DNA from: Dermatemys mawii
Lineage: Eukaryota > Chordata > Testudines > Dermatemydidae
NCBI GenBank assembly: GCA_007922305.1
Contig: ML677334.1
Location: forward strand, 19,018,291 to 19,082,290
Direction of reading: 5' to 3'
Length of the DNA stretch: 64,000 bases
Shown here: positions 1 to 10,682 of the stretch, in pieces
Numbering within the stretch: position 1 is the first letter of the stretch
How the letters are laid out: each line of letters opens with the position of its first letter
The notes under the pieces: model-generated
Told to the model about the DNA's origin: nothing
The model's input: the letters and a program-made list of their open reading frames with translations, nothing else
The model's database searches: none
Made by a program: the position numbers and the translations under genes

Positions 1-663
1 ATTTAGTTACTTCTTAGAGAAACCATGGTGTGCATGTAACTCTCAATGAGACTGCGTATGTGGGCCGTGTTATTGCTTACTAAGTAAAGAACACTATGCT
101 TACGTGTATTTAACTGCACATCCAACATGCTCAACATTTGTTCAGCATGGATGGGCTCGGTGGTTCAATTAGCGTAAGCTTGGGCTAGTCTGAACCAGTT
201 AAGTGTTCAATTAAGTATGATCCAGATAGTATGTTTTTTCCATGACACACGTACCTCTCTAATCCTTTTGGAAAAAGGCTTTTGGCTGACGTGCCTTGCA
301 CATATAAGACAGAGGATAGGAAATGTTTTTTATCTCAACATTGTGAAGGGGAAAAAAAATTATCGAATGTGACAGATTAGCACTGACTAAATGGAAGTTA
401 TTTTCCTGAGATGATATATTCTGCCTCCAAAATGAGTGATATACTGCATCACACAAAAGCACCAGTAGCAGCACCAAAATTCCATTTTAATTTTTATTTA
501 TAGCAAAATAAATGCTCATAAAGAAAAGCTTTAAAAGATCTTTGAGCAACATGAATCTGCATAAACAAATGCTTGTCACAGTGGAAAGCAATGATTATTA
601 CACAGAATGGAAATTATTAATCTGCACTGTGATAACTCTTGCATGCATTTAAAATTAATTAAC

Positions 664-749
664 AGGCCAAATCCTCTGTTGGTGTAAACCAGCAGTGCTT
701 CAGTGACTTCACTAGGGCTACGCCAATTTACACCAACGGAGGATCTAGC
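664..749. repeat. Short fold-back repeat (GGTGTAAA arms)
   Basis: The left arm (GGCCAAATCCTCTGTTGGTG) is answered by an inverted right arm (CACCAACGGAGGATCTAGC) around a centre containing GTGACTTCAC. It could form a hairpin of about 80 bp. It belongs to the same type as the fold-back at 3143-3230. No open frame of interest overlaps it. The fold-back structure is seen directly; calling it a non-autonomous DNA-transposon relic is inference. Confidence 0.7.
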
Positions 750-1574
750 TGATTACATTCTGTGAAAATGCTTCATTTGCTACTGCACTAGACTATCAAA
801 ATCTTTCATTTAAGCGTTGCCATAAGGGATTCCCCCCCCAAAAAATTAGTTTTTTTTCCCTGTAGATATAAAAATGAAACAGTTCTCTGCTCATCTGGCA
901 ATAGCTGGCTTAGGCCAAAATGAAAGTTCTGCTCAATTTGGGAAAGGAAGGACCTTCTCCAGGCAAAAATAAGCCAATGTGGCTGATTGCCTGTAGTAGC
1001 TGGACAGTGGTCCTGTGCTCCACAATGACAGACTAATTGAGCTTCTCAAAGCCAGAGTGAGGGGAAATCTTCTGAGGGATGTAGCTGGGAACTGAACATG
1101 CAGTTTGATTAGACAGTCTGTAAATTTGCTCTGAAGTGCTCCACATCATTGGCTTGGGAAAACCTTTTCAGAGATTGTCCCAGTTGTACTCATGCAGGTA
1201 GATTTCACCTCTGGGGCAAGAAAGATCCCTTTAAAGGTCAAACTGAAGAAAGACAAGCAATTAAAAAAAATCCTTGCACATACAGAAACAATAAAATGTT
1301 TCTCAGATTACCCAGGCACTCTTACTTACCAGGGCTCCCAGAAACAGCTGTTTTACCATGCATATAACTCACTCAGTCTCTCTTGTTAAGAGCTGTCACT
1401 AAAGTCACACATAGCCTGTGAAGGCTGCCTTTTATACAGTTAAACTAGATTCATGTGATTCCCTATACTTTAAAAGGATGTACACTGCCTTTTTAATGAT
1501 AAAAATAAAAATAATGACTCTCCAAGCTGTAAGGCAGTATGGATGATCAGATCTATCCAGCCTAGAGCTGCAGT
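750..1574. other. Unassigned unique-looking sequence
   Basis: AT-rich sequence with only short overlapping open frames (72 and 65 codons at about 1149-1389) that show no domain signature. I recognise no repeat, RNA gene or exon in it. Confidence 0.4.
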
Positions 1575-1582
1575 AGTATATG

Positions 1583-1889
1583 TAGGGTGACCATACATCC
1601 TGTTTTGGCCAGGACAGTCCCCTTTTTAAGCTCTGTCCCAGAGATCACGACTTTTTTGGGAAAACTGGTCATTTGTCCAATTTGCTCTTGCTGTGCACAG
1701 GAACACTGGGTACAGAGAAAATGGGACAAATGCCCAGTTTTGCCAAAAAAGTTGACACATCCCTGATATCAGCTTGCGGAGACCCTGGGTGGCAGGGGTT
1801 GGGCGAGCAGTAACACCAGGTAGCTCAAGCAAGTGGCAACACCATTTCCCAGTGTCCGGTTTGCACTTTAGGGAAATATGGTCACCCTA
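1583..1889. mobile_element. MITE with TAGGGTGACCATA termini, 8-bp TSD
   Basis: The element opens with TAGGGTGACCATA and closes with its exact inverse TATGGTCACCCTA, giving 13-bp perfect terminal inverted repeats. It is flanked on both sides by the identical 8-bp duplication AGTATATG (1575-1582 and 1890-1897). An 8-bp target duplication with short TIRs is the signature of the hAT superfamily. At 307 bp it has no transposase frame and must have been mobilised in trans. Boundaries are base-exact from the duplication. Confidence 0.9.
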
Positions 1890-1897
1890 AGTATATG

Positions 1898-3142
1898 GTC
1901 ACTGTACAAAGAAACCTAATATCTGGACAGCGGGCAACCTATGATTTAACATGGGCTGAGATTTCTGCGGGAATTCGGGGGGCTTATATGGCAGGTTGGA
2001 CATTTTGCAGAACAAGTCGACCTGCTGCAGATCTTGTGCTTTTGGGAATAGCATGTTCTAGCAGCTTGGGAATATATTTGGCTAAATTGAGGCGAGTACA
2101 AAACAGAGTAAAAGATATATGATCTTGGTTTAACCACTCCTGGTGGAATGCCTGATCCACAGCAATAAACTAAGCAGAAATGGAGCTTTGACTAAGGAGA
2201 TGGTGGTGGTGGTAGTGGAGACTATTAAAATAAATTAAGTAGCTTAATATATATAAGAAGATATATATGAAGACTGAACAAAAGAAGAGGACAACAGTGA
2301 CTGTCAAATGTTCACCATTCATGCTCTTCCTATCACAGATGCTCTTATGCAGAATGCAGTTGTTTACATAGAAGGGAATCTCTAGGGTTTATTTAATTTA
2401 GAATTGCTAAAACCTTGACCCAGGTTATAGATTTGGTTGGAGAGATGAGAAACAGCAACAAGATTTGGCAATGGCTTATAATAATTACAACATTTGGAGA
2501 ATACTATTATTAATATATTTGCAAAATTAAAAAAAGGTAAAAGTGTAAAGTCATCATGTGTTTCATTTGACCATGCACTTTCTGCTATTTGTATATGGTG
2601 TAACAACTGCTGTTCCTAATGTGTTAGTCTGGCATGATTTTCTGTTCCTTTCCCTAAAATGTCCTTTTATGGCTGCCGTGCAGTAGATCTGTTATTTTTA
2701 AACTACTGAGATTTTTTTTCCTAACACTCATCTGACTGTTCAAAGCCCCACCATGGAGTCTCAAAACATACAGCTGCATTTTTCCACAGTTTCACACTGA
2801 GTTCATTTCAGATTTGGATCAGCGCAGGATTTCAGTCTAGGATTTTTTTTTTAGATTTTTGTTGTTTGTTTCTTTAAACTTTTGATTGTTACAGGTGAAA
2901 ACTGTTGCAAAACAATCTTTTACTTCTTTCGCAGCAAAGCTGTATTATTATTTTGGCTTCCAGAGCACTATGTATTTCAAAACCATCAGCAGTGTTGAAC
3001 TGCTGACTATCATGATTACAGGTTTACATGATTTTATAGGTCAGCCCATACCCTTTTCCCTCCTGCCTGTAGCATGCAGTTCTGCTCCAAAAGTGACTGT
3101 AAAGACAGCAAAAAATTTTAGACATCTGCTATTCAAGCCAGA
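1898..3142. other. Unassigned sequence
   Basis: I see no recognisable gene or mobile element. A 156-codon open frame begins at 2886 and runs across the fold-back repeat at 3143-3230, which argues that it is fortuitous. Confidence 0.4.
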
Positions 3143-3230
3143 GGCCAGATTCTCACCTGGCGTAAATTGCTTTAGCTCCATTGATTACCATTGGAGCTAT
3201 GCCAGTTTACATCTGCTGAGGATCTGGGCC
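3143..3230. repeat. Short fold-back repeat (GGCCAGAT...ATCTGGGCC)
   Basis: An 88-bp near-palindrome begins GGCCAGATTCTCACC and ends with the inverse GAGGATCTGGGCC. The inner arms TTTAGCTCCATTGATTACCA / TTGGAGCTATGCC meet at an ATTGATTACCATTGG centre. The arms remain well paired, so this is one of the better-kept copies of the fold-back type also seen at 664, 16376 and 22143. Confidence 0.8.
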
Positions 3231-3390
3231 ATTGCATTTTCCAAGTCAGAGCTATTAAATTTAGTAACTAAAATCAATATTAACAGCTTCTCAATCCTAT
3301 CAGCACTGCAAAGCAAGCATAGCAACACAGAGAATTCTATTCCATATTATGTTTAACAACCATAACTGTTAACCAAGTTCCAATTAGTTA

Positions 3391-3442
3391 CACCTGTGCA
3401 AACCCACTGAAGTCAATGCAGAGGTTGCACAGGTTTTACTGA
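3391..3442. repeat. Short fold-back repeat (CCTGTGCAAAC arms)
   Basis: CACCTGTGCAAACC and GGTTGCACAGGT face each other around ACTGAAGTCAATGCAG. The arm sequence differs from the neighbouring fold-back at 3143, but the central AAGTCAATG motif is shared with several other fold-backs in the window. Confidence 0.6.
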
Positions 3443-3639
3443 AGGCAGAATTTGATGGCAATGGAGTTGGACAGGTATCTCTGCAGCACTAATTTGAAGA
3501 CAATGGGGTACTGATGAGGACCTAATTCGAAGAGGGGATGAGGAAGTACGCACACAAACCTGAAGGTATGAATGAAACCGATATTAAAAATGCAGCACAT
3601 TCAAATAGAGCTTTTTTTGTTTTTACAAGGTTCTGTGTA

Positions 3640-4300
3640 AAGATAAGTGAGTCCTCAAACAGACTTACTCACACAGCATGCTGGAGAGAAAGGAGGGTTT
3701 ACCCACTGGAGGTGGGATTCACAGGGGGATTCTCAGGGAGAAAACCTTTTTCTCAGCTCCCTGGACACCTGGGTTTCTACTGGCAGAACACCCATGGCAC
3801 CTGAATTTTTGCCACTGGGCACACACAGCTGTCTCAGGCCTGACATCCCTGAGCAGTCTCATGCCAACCCCCAGCAGGATTTACAAAATAGGTGTTCCTC
3901 ACCTATGTCACCTGTGGGGCCTGATTGGGAAGATGTGCTCAGAGGCTGCCTTAGAGCACGTTTACCAGATCAGGCCCCACACAAAACACAGCTGGAAGAG
4001 GAGGAAGATGAGGTGCCCTTTTACCCAACAGTTCAGTCGCTAGAGCATTTACTAGGAGAAGTTTTTGTGAGGGAAGCACTTGGGTGCTGGTTATAATCAG
4101 AGTTTCCATAATTGGGATTGGGGCTGCTGTCACCAAGGAAAATATGAGCTAGGGAGAGTTTTGGCAATCATCGGCAAGAGCGAGGTTTCTATGAGTAGGC
4201 AGTATTTGGCAGACACTGGGGGAGGAAGAAGCTGCGTTAATTTTCAGGGGGCAGGGAAAGTCATACGTTTTGGCAGTTGAGAGCTAGGGAAGTGAAGAGG
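3640..4300. other. Unassigned GC-richer block with overlapping open frames
   Basis: This block is noticeably richer in GC than its surroundings and holds two overlapping open frames on the plus strand (149 codons from 3647, 121 codons from 3678). The 149-codon frame has an acidic run (EEEEDE) near residue 120 but no domain I recognise. Base composition unlike the neighbours suggests an inserted repeat whose family I cannot name. No TIR or target duplication was found at the edges. A decayed retroposon or a DNA-transposon fragment are both possible. Confidence 0.3.
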
Positions 4301-4721
4301 GGTTTTGTAACTGAGGTGAAGGTTTGGCAGCTGTGAAGATTGCGTGGGCTCTTCTAGGCTTGCTACTGTTCATTAATAACCTCATGCTGGTATAGGGATG
4401 GAGTTCTGGAAGCATGCAGCTTCCTTGCATCTAGTGTAAATCTCTTCTCTGTAATCTTAAGAACAGGGTCCCATGCTAAAGCATTCTAGGCTTATTGCAT
4501 TGAGAAGTTCTGGCCCTTCATGGCATCCAACCTCTCAATCTCCAATCTTATAAGTAAAGGTAAAGGTGATAAAAACCATAACCCATTAGAAATCCTTTGG
4601 CGGTATATGTAGTATATACACATATCCATGTTGTATTACACAGAGGAAACTACAGAACTTCAGTGCATTCAAATGCTGGCCAGACACAAAAATAGCTCAA
4701 CTGACATTACAAGTATAAAAA

Positions 4722-4815
4722 TCACAGAGTTCTGTTCTCACTGTTGTTTTACTCCTTTTTGTTGTCAATCACAGAGCTCTGTTCTCACTGTTGTTTTACT
4801 CCTTTTTGTTTTTCC
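4722..4815 (+). repeat. Tandem duplication, 47-bp unit x2
   Basis: A unit starting TCACAGAGTTCTGTTCTCAC at 4722 is repeated from 4769 (TCACAGAGCTCTGTTCTCAC) with about one difference across the unit. Both copies continue through CTGTTGTTTTACTCCTTTTT. It is a simple local duplication and so recent that the copies have barely diverged. Confidence 0.9.
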
Positions 4816-6463
4816 TCCTTATGCAAATAAATCTTAGCTGAACAACCTGCTATAATATAAATTGAAGTTGTTAATATAAAGATATGTGCAGTATAGGCCC
4901 AAATCATTAAAAATGTTTTGTCTTCATCTCGTTTCCATACTGTAAAAGCAGTCATAATGTAAAGGCCTTAAAAAGTCAATTTATCATATGCTTTCACAAA
5001 TATGAAATATCTTGCACGCCTAAAGTTTGTTATACATGGTCTTGGTCCTTAAACGTGTGATGAATGACAAACATGGCAGAACTAAAATACAAAATATAAA
5101 TAAGCTGAAAACTTGATGCAGAATTAATCTTTTAAACATGTTTCTGAGAACTCTGATTTTTTTCTTATAATCAGAGACATATGTTACGAACTAATGGGTA
5201 TGAATAGGTGTTTTTTTTAAACGATTTATTAAAATGCTCTGGAAATAAGTTAATTTTCATGCTCCATACATATTATTGCTTCACTTGGTTTAAAACTGGA
5301 ATGACATGAACTTTGACTTAAAGGTCGATTAGCTTTCCTAGACCATTGCCCTAGATGTGCTTAATACAATAATCCAGGTTATCCAAAATCTAATTAAACA
5401 CAGGTGGAACCTGAATTTGTTACAGGACAAGAGGGGTAACTGCTTTGGGTAGCTTGAAAAGGAAAGAGATGCTTAGCAGAGCGCATAAACAGAAGAGGCT
5501 ATCCCAGTCAAAGCGCAAAGGGGCTGGTTCTGTTCCCTCTGGAGTCAATAGGAACAATAGGAACAACTTTAAAAGTGACACCCCATTTAACCATTGTTTT
5601 CTACCAGTATGCTTTCCCCAATACTAAAAACTTTGCCTAGGCCTTTTAAACTTTAAGAGTTTCCCATAGGTTCCTGGCCTATTTTTGATAGTAATGTTTT
5701 GCTGGTGTCGGATTGCAGTGAGAGTTTCCCTGTGACTGGTCTTATCTGTGACTTGGAAACTCCCCACAGCCTCTCATTAGAAAATTTTTTTTTTTTAAAA
5801 AAAAACCCCACACTACTGGATCCTCTCGCTGTAGCATACTGCAGTGTTAGTTTCTCCTGATCTGAACGTGCCTTTTTGTATAAAATTACTACTTATTGTG
5901 TAAATTAACTGATTCTCCCACTTTCTGCTGACTGCAACTTTGATGTCAACAAAGCACATTCTTTTTGTAAATAAGACAATATATAAAACGTGTACCGTTC
6001 TTTTAGTTTCGCTTAAACATGTGACTACTTCTGATTGAGCAGAGCCTTGCTGACATGAAATAGGTCTCTCCCAAGAGAACAGAAATTGCAATTCTGATTC
6101 CCAGTGGGCCACAACCTGAATAATTGTGCCTTTACTCCATAAAACTACAATCCAAACAACCAAGTGACAGGTTTAAAAGTGTGAACCACTGGCACCTATA
6201 TCAGAAACTTAGATTAACATAATTACACCTTGATCCTGTCCTACAACACTAGATATTATATCTTTTTTAAAGTTAGTTATTGTAAATGTACATAGAATCA
6301 CTACAGTGAATTTTCCAAGATCTCCATTGATAAATGCTGTCCTTGTAGTTGTACAGCGTACACACCAGTAAGGCTAAATGGTGATCTGGCCTTGAGGGAG
6401 TGCACAGTGGTGCGCTCAAGCAGCACCCTCATCACCAGCCTCCCGCTTACATGGACTACTGTT
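4816..6463. other. Unassigned AT-rich sequence
   Basis: I recognise no element here. It contains a T12A9 tract at 5785-5805 and a 116-codon minus-strand open frame (5813-6163) with no domain signature. Confidence 0.4.
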
Positions 6464-6978
6464 GGTATGTCTACACTAAAATTAGGCCTTGTCTACACTA
6501 CCGGCTGGATCGACGGGTAGAGATCAATCTATTGAGGATCAATTTATCGCGTCTTGTCAGGACATGATAAATTGATCCCTAGAGGCACTCCCATCGACTC
6601 CAGAACTCCAGCTCGCCAAAAAGCACAAGGCAGAGTCGACGGGGGAGCCCGCTGTCGACCGCTGCCGCCGTGAGGACAGCAGGTAAGTCGACCAAAGATG
6701 CATCGACTTCAGCTATGCTATTCATGTAGCTGAAATTGCGTAGCTTAGGTCAACCCTCCCCACTAGCGTAGACCAGGCTTTAGAAACCCATGGTTGGCCC
6801 ATGCCAGCTGACTTGGGCTTTCTGGGCTCAGACTAAGGGGACCCTCCCACTTCACAGAGTCCTAGACACCAGGCTCCAACCTGAGCCCGAATGTCTACAC
6901 TGCAGTTAAACAATCCCTAAGCACGAGGCCCGTGAGCCTGAGTCAGCGGGCACCTAACTGCAGTGTAGACATACCTAA
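6464..6978. mobile_element. MITE with GGTATGTCTACACT termini, interrupted
   Basis: The left end GGTATGTCTACACT is matched by the inverted right end AGTGTAGACATACC at about 6965-6978. Between them the sequence of this MITE is broken by a second MITE (6485-6779). Rejoining the flanks across the insertion gives a continuous run (ACTAAAATTAG then AAACCCATGG). The remaining right part is itself partly self-complementary. The family is a common type in turtle and crocodilian genomes (remembered, not searched). Confidence 0.8.
6485..6779. mobile_element. Nested MITE, GGCCTTGTCTAC termini, TTA target duplication
   Basis: The 5' end GGCCTTGTCTACAC and the 3' end CGTAGACCAGGCT form imperfect TIRs. TTA flanks both sides (6482-6484 and 6780-6782). 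A 3-bp TWA duplication is typical of PIF/Harbinger elements, so this is tentatively a Harbinger-type MITE. It sits inside another MITE, so it is the younger insertion. Interior stretches such as GATCAATTTAT / ATAAATTGATC form an additional internal hairpin. Confidence 0.75.
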
Positions 6979-8221
6979 AGAGGCAGAGCACAGTAACTCA
7001 CAGAGCAGGTGTGAGTTAGATTCCTCCCTCTGGGGAGCATAGGTGAGAGGCAGAAGTGGCAGATGAGGTAAACTGGCGTTTAGAGTCTTTGACATAAAGG
7101 TCATCTGTTCAGATCTGGCCATGGTCAGTACTGACCTCATGTTTTTAACCATCTGATGGCTGTCCAGTGTGAAATGAGCTAGGCAGGTTCAATCCAGTTC
7201 CTAGCTGTCAAATGTCTACACCATAACTGATGCCCTGCTCCAGCAGTTTCAGAAGAGGCCATGTCAGCCAATCAGACATATTGGGTCAGCAGTGTTGGGA
7301 GGCCTGGCCTGCCCCCACTAAGGCTGTACCTGCTTTTAGGACAACAAGATGTCAGTGCTCAGGGCTGTCTATCTATTCCTTAGAGTAGCATTATATTCAC
7401 TAAGGGAAAATACATGCTATGATAACTATATGGAATATATTGGCAACAATATTCAATACTTATACAGATGGAGTTTATTTAATTCTTATATAGGGGCTAG
7501 ATTAACAGCCCTGGAGATTGAAGTCTTTTACTCACCAATCAGGTCAAGCACCAAAAGTCCCAGCCTCCCCCGCACACTGCCCTGACAATGAGCCTCGACC
7601 CTTACTTAGAAGGACTATTTATAAGGAGTTACAGGGGCAGGTCAGTCTTTATGCCCACTTTGGTCCTTAGCCTCTGTGTTAAGACAGTCACAAAGTATGC
7701 TGTGTCGGTCTCTGTGATATGGACAACTAGCCATATGGAACTTGGCTAAGGCCATCAATTCAGTTCATAAGGATCACTCACTCAAATTGTAATAAGTTTA
7801 GATCACTAAGAACTGGGCTAGACACAAACCAGTGACTTAGATTTGAAAGGTTCTGCATCCTATTACCTGAGCCATCGCAGCTTCTTAAGTAATATTTTCA
7901 AAACATTACAGCAGAGAACACATTCTCTTTGTCTCTCTACACACTTCCTTCCCTCTGTTTCTTCTCTCCCAGAGGGTGCTACACTAAAATGAAGTCCAGT
8001 TTAACTACAGACCACTTAAAAGATACACGCATATGTAAGAACAGATTCACCACAGTAAGAAGTTGTGTGTGCATGAACTGCTCCTTTTAAAATGCACATA
8101 AACATCTCATGCAGACCATGCAGACAATGCAGCCAAGAAGTAGGAAAGGGAACTATTCATAGAAAATGAATTCATGTTGGGTGGGAGTAAACCTACCAAC
8201 TTTTCACATCATATCTCAAAC
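6979..8221. other. Unassigned sequence
   Basis: No gene or repeat was recognised. Open frames here are under 80 codons and lack domain features. Confidence 0.4.
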
Positions 8222-8290
8222 CAGAGTGTAAACTCTTTGGGGCAGGGACTATGTCTTTCTATATGTACTGTAAATCACATAGCACATGCT
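8222..8290 (+). repeat. Ancient dispersed repeat fragment (GTAAACTCTTTGGGGCAGGGAC type)
   Basis: A conserved run around GTAAACTCTTTGGGGCAGGG followed by a TGTACTGTAAATCACATAGCAC-like segment. The same type recurs at about 43209 (TAAGCTCTTCAGGGCAAGGA) and, by its later segment, at about 18806 and 62765. It looks like the tail of an old SINE or LINE; the exact family is not determined. Confidence 0.55.
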
Positions 8291-8424
8291 GGTTGCTGTA
8301 AAAGTAACACTAAATATGGGTGTGAAATCATATTTCTCTTGTCTGTGCTCTCCTCCCTGCCACCCCTTTTAGAGGTATGCTGAATGGCATGTATTATTTT
8401 CTACAACAGAGAGCTGATTCTATA

Positions 8425-8990
8425 GGTAGGACCCCATTCTGGTCAATTTCACAGTCACAGGACTTTGTGAAATTTAGTATTTTTAATCTCAGATATTTAA
8501 ATCTGAAATTTCACAGTGTTGTAACTGTAAGGGTTCTGATCAAAAAGAGGTTGTGGGCAGGGGGTCCGTGAGTCTATTGTGGGCGGGGGGGTTGTGATAT
8601 TGCTGCTGGCTGGGAGCCCAGCTCTGAAGGAAACACAGTCGGCAGCAGCAGCGCAGAAGGATGGCATGGTATGGTATTGCAACCATTACTTCTGCCCTAC
8701 TGCTGGTGGGGTGCTGCCTTCAGAGCTGGGCTCCCAGCCAGCAGCCGTTGCTCTCTGTCCACCCAGCAATGAAGGCAGCACAGCAGTAAGGCTGACAATA
8801 CCATGACCCCCCCTACAATAACCTTGTAATTGCCTCTCCCCCACAAAAAACTCCTCTTTTGGTGTAGGACCTCCGGTTTGAGAAACGCTGGTTTCCCCCA
8901 TGAAATCCATGCAGTAGAGAGTAAAAGTACACAAAAGACCATATTTCATGGTCCATGACCTGTTTTTCATGGCTGTGAATTTGTTAGGAC
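8425..8990. mobile_element. Composite MITE-like repeat with internal palindrome
   Basis: The edges carry GTAGGACCCC (about 8425) and GTTAGGACCCC (about 8979). The interior has an imperfect inverted repeat: GCTGGCTGGGAGCCCAGCTC (about 8604) against GAGCTGGGCTCCCAGCCAGC (about 8721). The related strings TTTCACAGTCAC and TTTCATGGCTGTGAATTTG lie near the ends. Several open frames of 60-111 codons overlap one another here and are by-products of the self-complementary, GC-rich core. No clear target duplication was found, and the left end looks deleted. Confidence 0.6.
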
Positions 8991-10319
8991 CCCATCTTTG
9001 AGCAGTGACACAAGGATCCAAGCTCCCTAAACTAACTCCCCTGCTATGCTATCAAGCTACAGTTCAGAAATGATGTTGTTAGTGAAACACGTGCAATTAT
9101 TTCTGTATCAGACATTTTCCTTTTGCTGCAGGAAGCCTCTTAGATGTGACAGGATGATTTAATTCTGTACAAACCTCACCTCCCTGAATTCTTAGAATGT
9201 AGATAGATACCACTACCGGTATTCTTAGAGTTAGGGCTCGACAACCTCACTGAGCAAATATACTACAATGGAACTCGCAGTTTCACTGGAATCCCTAACT
9301 TTTAACTATTACGTACTTTTCTTAGAGAGAGACGGGAAACCAAATAGATCAGACAGAGATCTATAGATAGCTCTGCATTTGTCAACAGAATGTTTTCATA
9401 GGTTAGCAACACTCCATGGAACCCGCTTGCAGTGCATTCAGTAAAGGTGAAACTCTGCTTTTAGGGTGCTGGAGTGAAAGTTCCACAATGCTATAGTCCA
9501 AATGGAGTATAAATATTATCTTCACTCCAGTGTGGTTCCCCTGTGCTAATCCCTTTGGGAAGATCCAGCACCAAGGTGTTAAACGTTGGGCACACTTCCA
9601 GGAGATTACCATATGGAAGCTGTTGCTACTTTGTGTGGTGAAGAGTAAGGAGGAATTCCTGGTCGTGACTTTGCTACAGCTGCTTGCAGTGCGGAGGGAA
9701 GAGGAGCCAGACTTACTGTACCAGTAGCTATTTCCCATCAGAAGTGAAAATGGCAATTCCCAGAAATCCTTACGTAACTGCCAATTCCCAATGCAATGGC
9801 AGGAGGTGAAGTGAAGACAGATTCCCATGGTGAAGTAGACGGGCTGTTTTGCACTCTTGCTACCAGAAAACTCCATTTATAATGGAAAGATTTTTTGGGG
9901 GTGTGAAATAAGTTCTGCTGCAATTAAGACCTCTAGGGGAAGGCTGCTAGTGCCTGACACCCTTTCCATTTGGATATGCAGATTATGTGGAGGTGGGGGG
10001 AGGGAGGGGCAACATGCAACCCATTCCACTATCACATTTGTAAAGTGGCAACTTCTCAGGGAGGAGCAGCCTCTTCTCTTACATGTGTCAAAAATAGGCA
10101 GAGTTCCCCACAGCACTGTTGTGGTTTCTGGGTTTTTTAAATATATAATTTTTTTTTCCTGCCCATCAAGTGTCAGAACTACCTTTTGAACTGAAATCAT
10201 GTATTTAACAGTGTGAAGAGCACCCCCGCCATTGGTGAATCACTCCAACTGCCATCATGTACTCATCCTAGCATACACATATGTTTTATTTGGCTTGCCT
10301 CTGTCTAACCTTCCTTTTA
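8991..10319. other. Unassigned sequence with a fortuitous 157-codon frame
   Basis: A minus-strand open frame of 157 codons (9403-9876) and a smaller plus-strand frame overlap in the same interval. Neither shows domain motifs, a signal peptide or a conserved feature that I recognise. An unrecognised repeat is possible. Confidence 0.35.
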
Positions 10320-10520
10320 AATAATAAGAATAAGAATACCTAGCTCTTATATTGTGCTTTTTTATCTGTAGCTCTTAAAGTGCTCTACAAAGGAGGCCAG
10401 TATCATTATTCAAGATTTATAGATGGGGAAACTGAGGGACAGAGAAGGGAAGTGACTTACCCCAGGATGGAAATAAAACCCAGGTCTCTGTTTCTATAGG
10501 GCTGGACACACTAAATCCTA
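10320..10520 (-). repeat. MIR/CORE-SINE copy
   Basis: Read on the minus strand this follows MIR order: a tRNA-like head (opposite the ACCCAGGTCTCTG run), then the complement of GATGGGGAAACTGAGG...AAGTGACTTACC, then an AT-rich tail (AATAATAAGAATAAG at the plus-strand left edge). The run GAAACTGAGGGACAGAGAAG is diagnostic of the MIR core in antisense. Confidence 0.8.
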
Positions 10521-10633
10521 AGTGCCTGTTTTCACCATGAAATTCACAATTTTATAAACAGACAGGAGTGAAAAGATGAGAAAGCAAAGGGATGTTATTG
10601 TCCTAGGAGGAAAACACTAAGTATGTTCACAAT

Positions 10634-10682
10634 AGGTCTGATCTTGCACCGCTAGAGTCAATGGAAGCAGGATTGGGCCCAC
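10634..10682. repeat. Short fold-back repeat (TCTGATCTTGCA / GCAGGATTGGGCC)
   Basis: GGTCTGATCTTGC pairs with GCAGGATTGGGCC around TAGAGTCAATGGAA. This is another of the window's small palindromes with a GTCAATGG centre. Confidence 0.55.

Noticed and set aside
2886..3356. 156-codon open frame as a gene
   Set aside because: It runs across the fold-back repeat at 3143-3230 and has no domain, splice or conservation signal.
9403..9876. 157-codon minus-strand frame as a gene
   Set aside because: Overlapped by frames on the opposite strand, no motif recognised, and such lengths occur by chance in a window this size.
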